Part shown: positions 40,649 through 50,700 of the stretch, piece by piece | How the letters are laid out: each line of letters starts with the position of its first letter | Numbering within the stretch: position 1 is the first letter of the stretch | Assembly: GCA_028720105.1 (NCBI GenBank) | Contig: JAQYLI010000042.1 | Coordinates: 1-64,000, forward strand | DNA: 64,000 bases | From: Oscillospiraceae bacterium | GTDB lineage: Bacteria > Bacillota > Clostridia > Oscillospirales > Ruminococcaceae | Direction: 5' to 3' | The notes under the pieces: generated by a model | What the model saw: the letters and a program-made list of their open reading frames with translations, nothing else | Databases searched by the model: none | What the model was told of the DNA's origin: nothing | Translations under genes and position numbers: made by a program

Positions 40649-42380
40649 CGGTGCATTTCTCCTTGCGGTAAAGCAGGAGCTTATGCCTCTTATCGGAGGC
40701 AGGATAGAAAAAATTTATCAGCCCTCAAAGGAGGAAATTGTTTTAGGCATACGTACAAGGACGGGCAGTTCAAAGCTTCTCATATGCGTGAACGCCGCTT
40801 CCGCACGAATCCATATAACGGCAAAGCCTATCGAAAATCCCAAAGTTCCCCCTATGTTCTGTATGCTTCTGAGAAAGCGTCTCGGCAGCGGCAAGCTTAC
40901 GGATATCAGGCAGGACGGACTTGAAAGAATACTTTTTCTTGATTTTGAAACGGTCAACGAGCTTGGTGACGTTGTTACCGTTACTCTTGCCTGTGAAATT
41001 ATGGGAAAATATTCAAATCTTATTGTTATCGACCAGAATGGCAAAATAATCGACAGCTTGAAGCGTGTGGACGACGCTATGAGCCGTGAAAGACTCGTTC
41101 TCCCAAATATGACCTACACCGTTCCCCCACGTGAGGAAAGGCTGAATTTCCTCATTGCGGACGAAAATGATATGAGGGAGCATATCAAATCCTGCGTTGG
41201 AAAATCTGCGGCAAAGTGCCTTATTTCCGTATTCGAGGGCATTTCCCCCATTCTCGCAAGGGAGTGGATCTTCAGAGCCGCAGACGGCAGGGACATCACC
41301 TCCGAGGATTTTAACGATGTTACGGTTGACAGCATTATCCGTGAGATAATAAACACCCGAAATGCCTTTTTCGGGGGCGGACGGAAATACACCATAGTAA
41401 CCGAGCCCGAGGGCGCTCTCAAGGATTTCTGCTTTACGGAAATAAAGCAGTACGGGGAGCTTATGAAAACAATACCCTGTGAAAATGCCTGCGAAACTCT
41501 TGACAAATTCTACTCCGAACGTGACAGAGCCGCAAGAATGAAGCAGCGTTATCAGGATCTTTTCAAGCTTCTGGGAAATACCTACGACAGAATTTTAAGA
41601 AGAACGGAAAATCAGCGTTTAGAACTGAAAGAGTCCGAGGAGCGCGAGGAGTTAAAGCTCAGAGGGGACCTTATCTCCGCAAATCTTTACTCTCTGCAAA
41701 AGGGAATGAAGGAGTTTACCTGTGTAAATTTCTACGACGAAAACGGCGGCGAGATAACCGTGGAGCTTGACCCTATGCTTACGCCCTCTCAGAATATGCA
41801 GAAATATTACGCAGGCTACCGCAAGGCGGACAATGCGGAAAAGCGGCTGAAAGTCCTTATCGCAAACGGCGAGGAGGAGCTTAAATATATCGCCAGCGTT
41901 TCCGATGCACTTTCGAGAGCAGTCACCGAAAATGATGTCAACGAGCTGAGAGCGGAGCTTGCCGAGCAGGGCTATATCAGGGCGCAGAAGGGCAAGCAGA
42001 AGCCCCCGAAGCCCGCTCCTCCCCTGCAATTTACATCTCCCGACGGATTTACCATACTTGTGGGACGAAACAACAAGCAGAACGATATCCTCACACTCAA
42101 AACCGCCGAAAAGACCGACATATGGCTCCACACAAAGGATATCACCGGTTCCCACGTTATCATCAGAGCCGAGGGAAAGGAAATCCCCGACGAGACTATC
42201 TATTATGCCGCAAGGCTTGCCGCCGCTCACAGCAGCGCAAAAAATTCGGCGCAGGTACCTGTGGACTATGTTCCCGCGAAATTCGTAAAAAAGCCCGCAG
42301 GCGCAAAGCCCGGTATGGTAATTTTTACAAACAACAGAACTCTTTATGTAAAGCCCCTTGAAACCGAAGAAATGCTATAA
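40638..42380 (+). CDS. rqcH: RqcH, NFACT-family ribosome quality-control protein (fibronectin-binding protein A homologue)
   Basis: A 580-residue NFACT protein. The NFACT-N domain begins MALDGAFLLAVKQEL, followed by the helix-hairpin-helix and a coiled-coil arm (about residues 270-430), and the C-terminal NFACT-R domain shows GFTILVGRNNKQNDILT and DIWLHTKDITGSHVIIRAEGK. In bacteria RqcH recruits tRNA-Ala to stalled 50S subunits and elongates nascent chains with alanine. RqcP is encoded at 11.4 kb. I start at 40638, about 10 nt after AAAGGA; an ATG at 40629 is too close to it. Confidence 0.95.
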   Translation: MALDGAFLLAVKQELMPLIGGRIEKIYQPSKEEIVLGIRTRTGSSKLLICVNAASARIHITAKPIENPKVPPMFCMLLRKRLGSGKLTDIRQDGLERILFLDFETVNELGDVVTVTLACEIMGKYSNLIVIDQNGKIIDSLKRVDDAMSRERLVLPNMTYTVPPREERLNFLIADENDMREHIKSCVGKSAAKCLISVFEGISPILAREWIFRAADGRDITSEDFNDVTVDSIIREIINTRNAFFGGGRKYTIVTEPEGALKDFCFTEIKQYGELMKTIPCENACETLDKFYSERDRAARMKQRYQDLFKLLGNTYDRILRRTENQRLELKESEEREELKLRGDLISANLYSLQKGMKEFTCVNFYDENGGEITVELDPMLTPSQNMQKYYAGYRKADNAEKRLKVLIANGEEELKYIASVSDALSRAVTENDVNELRAELAEQGYIRAQKGKQKPPKPAPPLQFTSPDGFTILVGRNNKQNDILTLKTAEKTDIWLHTKDITGSHVIIRAEGKEIPDETIYYAARLAAAHSSAKNSAQVPVDYVPAKFVKKPAGAKPGMVIFTNNRTLYVKPLETEEML

Positions 42381-42401
42381 AACGAAAGGAAGCTTTTTAA
42401 T

Positions 42402-44078
42402 ATGGACATGACCGCTCCGCTCCCCGATATCCCCGACCTGCTTTATCCGACGGCAGAAAAACGGGAGACTCTTAACCGCCGCAGAATAGAGCTTGCGGAC
42501 AAATTTCCCTGCACATATATAAACGACCTTATGACCGATACGGTGGCTTCTATGATATGCCGCAGAAATCCCCAGAACGTTCAGAAGCTTTTCCGTGAAA
42601 TGTGCACCGATAGCGATGTGATAAACTACCGCCTTGACGCTCTTGAGGACGTTATGAACAATCCAAAGCTTTCCCCTGCCGTTCACAGTGCGGCTGAAAA
42701 GCTGCTTGAAACGGAAAGCAAAAACAGCGGCGGCAACGGCTCTCCCGACAGCTTCACCGCTCTTGGCGACAGGATAGAAATGCTTGACTCATACATTGAT
42801 TGTATGGAAAAGCTGAATATGCTTTCCGAAGAGCTTGGAGGGGGTATACGTTCAGAAGCGTTCAAAAGCTTTTTTGAGGTAATAAAAGGGCGCTGTGAAT
42901 GTGAGGAATTTGCCAATATGAAGCGTGATATTTCCGAGCTGAAAGAAGCGTTTTCAAAGAAGATACGCTCTGTCACAGTTGCAATAAACTTCAACGCGGA
43001 AATGCGCCCGGTTTCCGCAGGGATAGTAAACTATTCCGACAAGCCCGCCGGGGAAAAGCCCAATGTTTTCGACAGGCTTTTTTACAAGACGAGCGCATAT
43101 TCCGATACGGTGGTATCGGGCAAGCTCCGCTCGGGTCTGCCAAACGAGGACGGATATCTGAGCGAGGCGGACAAGGCGCTTTTTGAGGCTCTTGAAAAGC
43201 TTACATCGGCATATATGAGACGGCTTGAAAGCGCACTGAAAGCCTATGACAGGCTGTCATTCTCAAGGCTGTCGATGCTTACGGACCAGCTTGATATATT
43301 TGACGGAATGGCAAGGATAGCTCAGTCCTGCGAAGCAAGGGATATAAAGATGTGCCGTCCCGAATTTACGGACAAGCCACGTACTGCGGAGATAACAAAT
43401 CTATTTGACCCCTGCTTTTATTTCAAAGCGGCGGCGGCAAATTCCGAAGCAAAAGGCGATGACCTTGTGGTGCGAAACAGTCTTACAATGGACGACAGTG
43501 GAAGATTTTTCATTCTCACGGGTGCAAACAACGGCGGAAAGACCACCTTTCTCCGTGGAGCGGGGCTTTGCTTTCTTATGGCTCAGACGGGCTTTTATGT
43601 CCCTGCGGAGGGCTGTAAGCTATGCCCCTGCGACTTTATCTTTACCCATTTCCCCAAGGAGGAGGAAACGGGCATAAACGCAAGCCGATTTACCACCGAG
43701 ATAAAGGACTTGAAAACGATCAGCGACCTTATCACCGAAAACAGTCTCCTGCTGATGAACGAGTCCATTCAGAGCACAACTCCGAAGGAATGTGCGGAAA
43801 TTGCCGCCGAGATAACCCGAATTTTCTGCATCATAGGCGTAAGGGGCATTTATGCCACACATATAACCGACCTTGCGTACAGGTGTGACGATATTGCCGC
43901 AGACCCCGACTGCAGGAGTATCCCCGTAAGCATTGTGGCTGGGGTTGACAAGGAAAGCGGAAAGCGGCTTTACCGCATAGAACGGGGCGAGCCTTTGAAG
44001 CAGAGCTATGCAAAGGATATTTTCAACTCATTCGGAATAAACGCAGAGAATATCCGAAAAAGAGTTCACAGAAGCTGA
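42402..44078 (+). CDS. MutS-like ATPase (MutS domain V protein)
   Basis: A 558-residue protein with the lever/clamp-like helical region (about residues 30-320) and a C-terminal MutS ATPase domain. Walker A is GANNGGKTTFLRG; the signature region reads GINASRFTTEIKDL, and the Walker B reads LLLMNESIQSTTPKE, with Asn where MutS has Asp. That change occurs in other stand-alone MutS-like ATPases as far as I recall. There is no mismatch-recognition domain I, so it is not canonical MutS, and no Smr or KOW domain, so it is not MutS2. DNA- or ribosome-related roles are possible. It starts behind AAAGGAAGCTTTTTAAT. Confidence 0.8.
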   Translation: MDMTAPLPDIPDLLYPTAEKRETLNRRRIELADKFPCTYINDLMTDTVASMICRRNPQNVQKLFREMCTDSDVINYRLDALEDVMNNPKLSPAVHSAAEKLLETESKNSGGNGSPDSFTALGDRIEMLDSYIDCMEKLNMLSEELGGGIRSEAFKSFFEVIKGRCECEEFANMKRDISELKEAFSKKIRSVTVAINFNAEMRPVSAGIVNYSDKPAGEKPNVFDRLFYKTSAYSDTVVSGKLRSGLPNEDGYLSEADKALFEALEKLTSAYMRRLESALKAYDRLSFSRLSMLTDQLDIFDGMARIAQSCEARDIKMCRPEFTDKPRTAEITNLFDPCFYFKAAAANSEAKGDDLVVRNSLTMDDSGRFFILTGANNGGKTTFLRGAGLCFLMAQTGFYVPAEGCKLCPCDFIFTHFPKEEETGINASRFTTEIKDLKTISDLITENSLLLMNESIQSTTPKECAEIAAEITRIFCIIGVRGIYATHITDLAYRCDDIAADPDCRSIPVSIVAGVDKESGKRLYRIERGEPLKQSYAKDIFNSFGINAENIRKRVHRS

Positions 44079-44162
44079 ATTTCTGTAACGATTTTTACAC
44101 AGGTAATGTGATATAATGTACATAAGCGCATAAAAAACTCCAAATAAAGGACGGTCAGACTA

Positions 44163-47100
44163 ATGCTGAATATTTATTACGGCACCACAGGTACAGGCAA
44201 ATCCGCCGCAATGATGAACAGGATAAGGGAAGAAGCGGAGCTGATACAAAAGTCGGGCGAAAGCAGAAGCATTTGCGTTATCGTCCCCGACCAGTTCACC
44301 TTTGAATATGAGCATATGCTTTATAATTCAATGGGCTGCAAGCTTTTCAACAGCGAAAATACCGAGGTATGGTCTTTCTCACGTCTTGTACGGGATATTT
44401 TCAGCCGCAGCCGCGCTCCCGAGGGACAGTCCGCCGACTCCACCGTAAAAACTGCGGTTATGTACAAAGCCATAAAAAAAGCCGTTTCCGAGGACGCTCT
44501 GCTTTATTACAAAAAGCAGGCTTCCCGCCCGAACTTCACCGCCACCGCCATGACGATAATAAGCGAACTTATCCACAGCGGCGTTACCCCCGAAATAATG
44601 GGCGAGCTTGCAGGAAAAGCCCCCGAAAATATGCGTGAAAAGCTGACGGACGTTTTTCTTATTTACTCAAGATTTACCGAGGAGCTTTCAAAGCTTGGGC
44701 TCCGTGACCCTATGCTTGACTCACGCATTGCTGCGGAATGTGCAAGGGAATGTGGCTATTTCAAGGGTATGAGCATTTTTATGGACGAGTTCAAAAGCTT
44801 CACGGGAGACCAATACGGTCTTATGGAGACAATGCTCGCAGACTGCACCGACCTTACTGTATGCCTTACCGCCGACAGCCTTTCTGCATCGGGATATTCC
44901 CCATTTACAGCCGTCACAAAGACCGCCGCAAGAATTATGTCCATTGCGGATAAGCTTGACGTTAAGACAGAAGCGAAAAAATTTACCGAAAACAAGAGAT
45001 ATAAAAATGAGGGGCTTTTTGCCCTTTCGGACAAGCTTATGCGGCTACCCCGTGCAAAAAATGTCGCTTCGGGAAAGGCTGTCACAGTCGTCTCCGCACC
45101 CGATATTTACAGTGAATGTGACTACATATGCTCCGAGATAAAGCGGCTCATTTCCGAAGATAAAACTCTCAGATACAAGGATATCGCCGTGCTGAGCCGA
45201 AATATGAACGATGACATTTCCATTCTTTCCGCCGCATTTGAGAGATACGATATCCCCTATTATTCCGACAAAAAGCAGTCAGCGGCACATAAGCGGCTGA
45301 TGATAATGATAAACGCCGCCTTGGAGCTTGCCTCCGCAAAGCGCATATCCACCGAAGCGCTTTTACGATACGCAAAAACGGGGCTTGCAAAACCGCCCGC
45401 AGAATACGAAAAGGACGGCGAGATATGCAGCGTTTACTCCCTTGAGCCTGACGAGGAGCTTTTAAAGCTTGAAAATTACTGTTACACCTGGGACATTGAC
45501 GGTGAGCTTTGGGAAAAGCCATTCCCCGAAACGGACGAAGCCTACAAGGGCATTGACGATATCAAAAACAGGCTCCTTGCCCCCATTCTGGCTCTCAGAA
45601 AGGACTGCGCCGACAAGACGGGAGCGGAAATTTGCAGGGCAATTCGCAAATTTATGGCTTCCATACCTGCGGAAGAAAATCTGCTTGAATTTACCTCACT
45701 GCCTGCTGACGAAAACGTAAAGACAGGCGGAAAATACTGCTTTGACGAAAGACTTGAAAAGCGTGAAAATGAACGTCTCCTTGCTCAGCTTGACAGTATC
45801 CTTTCGGGACTTGAGACCGCTCTGCCCGACAAAATATCCCTTTCTGAATTTCGCGAGATATTCACACTCAGCGCTTCGGGCATAACCCTTTCAAGCCCTC
45901 CCGAAGCCCTTGACTCTGTTGCGGCTCAGCAGTCCGACCTTGCCCGACTTTCCGAGCCGAGAATAGTTTTCGTAATGCACGCAAACGACGGCGTTTTCCC
46001 CTTTGTAACAGGAGAAAGCGTTACCTTTTCGGAAAGGGAAAGAGAATTTTTCAGAGAGTCCGAACACGACCTTTCGGGAGATGTGAAAAACCGTATCGAG
46101 GAGGAGCGTTTCAACGCTTTCAAGGCTCTGTGCAGTCCTTCCGAAAAGCTGTACGTTTCCTGTGAAGCGGCTTCATCGGACGGCTCGCCTATGTACCCCT
46201 CCGCACTTATTTCCGAGATATGCTGTACTCTCGAGGGCGTTAATAGGATAAATACAGACGAACTTGATATGCTGTTTTTCTGCCGCACGAAGGAGTCCGC
46301 CTATGCCGCCGCAACAGCAGGCTTTGACGCGCAAAATGCTGATTTTGCCACAGTACGCGCTGAGCTTTCAAAGGACCCCGTTTACAAAAGCAGATTTGAA
46401 TACATCGACTCTATTGACACGGGCACAGAGCACCACATTGGCGACAGGGAGCTGAGCAAACGGCTTTACGGCTCAAATGCACGCATTTCCCCCTCGCGCT
46501 TTGAGGATTTCAGCAGATGTCCCTTTATGTTTTTCTGCAAAAAGGGTCTGGGAATTTATCCCCTCCCCAAAAACGACCTTAACCCCATCATACAGGGAAA
46601 TATTATCCACAAATGTATGCAGGATATTTTTATAAAAAATTCCAAGGAAAAGTTTTTGAAGCTTTCAAAGGAAGAAATTCTCGCCTCCATTGCCCTTTCA
46701 GCAGATGAATATATAAAAGATGATCTGGGCGGCGGATTTGCAAAGAAAAGCAGCTTTGAATTTTATCTGGACATTGCCGCAGAGCTTGTTCTCAAGGTCA
46801 TTCTCCATATGCAGGAGGAGCTTATGCGCTCGGAATTTGTTCCCGTTGCCTGCGAGCTGCCTGTGGGTATTTCCCGCCGAAATGACTCCGATGACAGCGA
46901 ACAAAATAAGGCAAAGCTTTCGGGAGCCGCAGGAGAAATTTATGCCCGTCTTTACGAAAAGCTGAAAGCTGCCCCCTGCACCGCAAGGTCAAACAGGGAG
47001 GGCGGTATGAGCGTTGATTTTTCGGGCACCGCAGACCGTGTGGACGCATATATCGACGAGAAAAACGGGGGTAAGATATATCTCAGGATAATCGACTACA

Positions 47101-47708
47101 AAACAGGCTCAAAGGAATTTGTAAGGGGTCAGCTTGACCTGGGAATAAATATGCAGATGTTTTTCTATCTTTGGGCATTGACGCGTAAAGGTGACCCCAC
47201 AGATGAACATAGCTTTGAAGCGGCAGGGGTAATGTATGTGCCTATGAAAGCCCCGAAGCTGTCAATGAAAAACAGAAATGACGACATTTCTCCCGAACAG
47301 ACGGAAATGAGTTCATTCCGAATGAAAGGCGAGATACTGGGGGACGAAAACATTCTCACCGCAATGCAGAAGGACCTTTTTGAGTGCGGCAGTGACAGCG
47401 AGGTATTCATTCCCGCAAAGCTTAAATTCAAGGACGGTGAAGCACAGGTGTCAAACGTCTTCACCAAAGAGGAGCTATGCGCCGATATCAACAAGGCGGA
47501 AACGCTTCTCAAAGGGCTTGCCAGGGCGCTTGACGAGGGATATATCCCTGCAAGCCCCCTTAGCAATAAAAAGCTGAAATGCGCCTGCCCCTGTGACAAC
47601 TGCGATTATGCGGAGGTGTGCGGAAATTATCCCTCTCCGAAAACTAGAAGCGGCAGCATTTTCCCCGCCGATAATACAGAAACCGAAGAAACTGTCGAAG
47701 AAAACTAA
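44163..47708 (+). CDS. addB: ATP-dependent helicase/nuclease subunit B
   Basis: An 1181-residue AddB. The N-terminal Walker A is YYGTTGTGKSAAM; VPDQFTFEYE follows as in other AddB proteins. The C-terminal nuclease shows IRIIDYKTGS-type residues (LRIIDYKTGSKEF), and the four 4Fe-4S ligands are one in CPFMFFCKKGLG and three in CACPCDNCDYAEVC, which close a loop around the nuclease. With AddA it processes double-strand ends to 3' overhangs for RecA, regulated by a Chi site. The gene is preceded by an extended -10 TGATATAAT at 44109-44117 and followed by addA after 18 bp. Confidence 0.96.
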   Translation: MLNIYYGTTGTGKSAAMMNRIREEAELIQKSGESRSICVIVPDQFTFEYEHMLYNSMGCKLFNSENTEVWSFSRLVRDIFSRSRAPEGQSADSTVKTAVMYKAIKKAVSEDALLYYKKQASRPNFTATAMTIISELIHSGVTPEIMGELAGKAPENMREKLTDVFLIYSRFTEELSKLGLRDPMLDSRIAAECARECGYFKGMSIFMDEFKSFTGDQYGLMETMLADCTDLTVCLTADSLSASGYSPFTAVTKTAARIMSIADKLDVKTEAKKFTENKRYKNEGLFALSDKLMRLPRAKNVASGKAVTVVSAPDIYSECDYICSEIKRLISEDKTLRYKDIAVLSRNMNDDISILSAAFERYDIPYYSDKKQSAAHKRLMIMINAALELASAKRISTEALLRYAKTGLAKPPAEYEKDGEICSVYSLEPDEELLKLENYCYTWDIDGELWEKPFPETDEAYKGIDDIKNRLLAPILALRKDCADKTGAEICRAIRKFMASIPAEENLLEFTSLPADENVKTGGKYCFDERLEKRENERLLAQLDSILSGLETALPDKISLSEFREIFTLSASGITLSSPPEALDSVAAQQSDLARLSEPRIVFVMHANDGVFPFVTGESVTFSEREREFFRESEHDLSGDVKNRIEEERFNAFKALCSPSEKLYVSCEAASSDGSPMYPSALISEICCTLEGVNRINTDELDMLFFCRTKESAYAAATAGFDAQNADFATVRAELSKDPVYKSRFEYIDSIDTGTEHHIGDRELSKRLYGSNARISPSRFEDFSRCPFMFFCKKGLGIYPLPKNDLNPIIQGNIIHKCMQDIFIKNSKEKFLKLSKEEILASIALSADEYIKDDLGGGFAKKSSFEFYLDIAAELVLKVILHMQEELMRSEFVPVACELPVGISRRNDSDDSEQNKAKLSGAAGEIYARLYEKLKAAPCTARSNREGGMSVDFSGTADRVDAYIDEKNGGKIYLRIIDYKTGSKEFVRGQLDLGINMQMFFYLWALTRKGDPTDEHSFEAAGVMYVPMKAPKLSMKNRNDDISPEQTEMSSFRMKGEILGDENILTAMQKDLFECGSDSEVFIPAKLKFKDGEAQVSNVFTKEELCADINKAETLLKGLARALDEGYIPASPLSNKKLKCACPCDNCDYAEVCGNYPSPKTRSGSIFPADNTETEETVEEN

Positions 47709-47726
47709 CGAAAGGAACTATGAACT

Positions 47727-50700
47727 ATGGCACCAAACTGGACTCCCGAGCAATGCGCCGCCATAAACGTAAAAAACAGGGCGGCGGTGGTATCAGCCGC
47801 CGCAGGAAGCGGAAAGACCGCCGTACTGGTTGAAAAGCTCCTGCGTATCCTTTCGGACAGGAATGACCCTGTTTCGGCGGACAGGATAGTGGTGGTCACA
47901 TTCACAAACGATGCCGCCGCACAGATGAAGCAGAGACTATGCGCCAAGCTTGCGGAGGCGGCAGAACAGGACCCCGAGAATGACTGGCTTGTTTCTCAGC
48001 AATCCCTTATCCCCTCGGCAAAGATATCCACTATCCATTCATTCTGCTTTGATATGATACGGGGAAACTCCGCTCTTATTGACGTGGACTCGGGCTTTCG
48101 TGTGCTTGATCAGTCCGAGGACGACGCAATTTCGGCGCAGGCGGCTGAAAATGTATTCGACAGGTGGTTTTCCGAACGTTCCGAGGATATGAAACGGCTG
48201 ACGAACTTTTTCTGCCCCGATTCACGAAATGATGAACGGCTGGCGGCAGTCATTCCCCCTCTCAGAAGCAAGCTGCTTGCTCTTCCTTTCCCCGAGGACA
48301 GAATGAACGGTATAGCCGCCGCATATGAGCATACGGCAGGTATTCTTGAAAAATGCTGCTCCGAGGGCGTTTCCGAAGAGCTTAAAAATGAACTGCTAAG
48401 TGACCCGCTTATCTCCTATTATCTGAAAAACGCAAAAACAAAGCTATCCAAAGCACTTGACAGCCTTTCCAAAGCCGCAGATATGCTTATTTCCGAATAT
48501 GAAAAAATTATTTCCGAAATAAGCCTTAAAACAAGCGGCTCCGATGAAAAGCCCTATGCAGACACCCTTTCCTCTCTTGAAAAGGCTCAGGGGATAATTA
48601 CCGTCCTTGAGGGCGAAAAAAACTCCGCCGCTGTAATGAGTATGAAGCTTGAAGCAGACCTGTTCTTCCCCTTTTCGGGAGAAAGTCTGAACGTCACATC
48701 AAGGCTTACTCTCAGCAGATCCTTTAAATTCAAGGTAAAGCCCGCAGGGGCAAAAAAAGCGGAAAGCTATACCGCCGCACCCTCTCAGGAGATGCTTGAC
48801 AAGGGCAAAAAGCTTCGTTCGGAAAGCCTTGACACCGTTAAAAAGCTTTCTGGAAGATACACACTTTCCGACCTGTTTTACGACTTCTCCCGTCACGGGG
48901 AAATATGCAGGCTGCTGTTTGCCCTTATGAGCGATATTTTTGCCGAGGAAAAGCGGCTCAGAAGCGAGAAAAATGCTCTCAGCTTTTCCGACGCGGAGCA
49001 GCTTGCGGTGGAGCTTCTGTGCAGCCGTGACGGAAGCGGAAACATCTCCCCCACTCCTCTTGCAAAGGAGCTTTCCGACTATTTCCACATCGTTATGATA
49101 GACGAATTTCAGGACTCCACCGCCGTTCAGGAGCTTATTTTCCGTATGCTCTCAAAAGGTGGCAGCGCCGACGCTCCGGGAACCAATTTCTTTGCTGTGG
49201 GAGATGTTAAGCAGTCCATTTACCGCTTCCGCTGCTCCGACCCCACCATTTTCCTTGCAAATATCAGAGAGAGCGTTGACTATGCCGACGACGGAAGCAG
49301 CGACAGGACAAGGATATATCTTAACCGAAATTTCCGAAGCTCTCACGGGGTGGTTGAATTTGTAAACGCTGTTTTCGGCAGCATAATGTCCGAGGAAAAC
49401 GGCAGCGTTTTGTACGATGATACCGCAAAGCTTATTGAGGGCGCAGGTATCGGTGATATTTACGGTCCTACGGAAATAATAACTCTACCGCCCTCCGTTT
49501 CCGAAGAGGAGGACGAGGAGGAAGACTCGGACAATGAAGAAAGCGCTGCTTTGACCGAAGATGACGGGGGGCTGTCCTCTCTTGATATAATCGAAGCAAA
49601 ATGCACCGCTGTGCGCATAAAGGAGCTTCTTGAAAACGAAAATATTGAGGAAAACGGCGAGACAAGACCCGTCCGTCCCTCGGATATATGCATACTTATG
49701 CGCGGAGTGAAAAAGGCAGGGATATATGTAAGCTGCCTTGAAGAGCTGGGCATAAGCGTGCAGGGTCCTGCGGAGGAAAGCTATCTTGGCTCAAGAGAGA
49801 TATCCGTGCTTATAAATCTGCTAAGATGTATTGACAACTGCACCCTTGATGTGCCTATGGCATCGGTGCTTATGTCGCCTATGTTTATGTTCACAGCGGA
49901 AGATATGGCAAGGCTGAGAGTAAAACGCAGCTCCTCGGTCTATAACGATATCCTGCTGTCATCAATGGGCAAAAAAGACGTTCCCGAAAGGCTTAAAAGG
50001 CAATGTGAGAATTTCCTTGAGGTGTTCGGAAGGCTGAGAGAATACGCCGCCGTCCACACCGCCGCAGAGCTTATCGAATTTATCTACAGCAGAACGGATT
50101 TTATGGCGGTGGTATCGGTCTACAAGGACAGCGCAAAGAAGAAGGCAAACCTCCGTCTGCTGCCCATCTATGCAGAGAAATTTGACAAAAACGGCTCAGG
50201 GGGACTCAGCGGATTTCTGCGGTTTATTGACTCAATGCTTAAAAACAAGAAGGATTTCCAGTCCGCTTCGGCTGTTTCGTCCATAAGCGACAGCGTTTCT
50301 GTAAAGACCATTCACAAGTCCAAGGGGCTTGAATATCCCTTTGTATTCCTGTGCAGAAGCTTTGTGAAATTCAATCTGAGAGATACCTCGGGCAAGATAG
50401 TTTTCTCTCCCTTCCCCGACGGCAGCGGCAGCAGCGTGGGATTTCGAATAACCGACGGGGCAAAGTATGCCGTTTACGAGTCATTCCCCAGAGAGGTGCT
50501 CAGCGAAATGCTGAAAAAAAGCCAGCGTGACGAAGAAATGATGCTTCTTTATGTGGCTCTCACCCGTGCAAAATACAAGCTTTTCATTACCCGAAGAAAT
50601 GACAGCGAACCTATAAGCGCAAAGCGTACTGTTGGCGACAGGCGAAATGAGCTTGCAGAGCTTATTGTAAAAAACGAAACGGGCTGTGACTGCCGTGAAG

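Noticed and set aside
44089-44117. Full promoter before addB
   Set aside because: The extended -10 TGATATAAT is good but no -35 box lies at a proper distance, so I mention it only in the addB entry.
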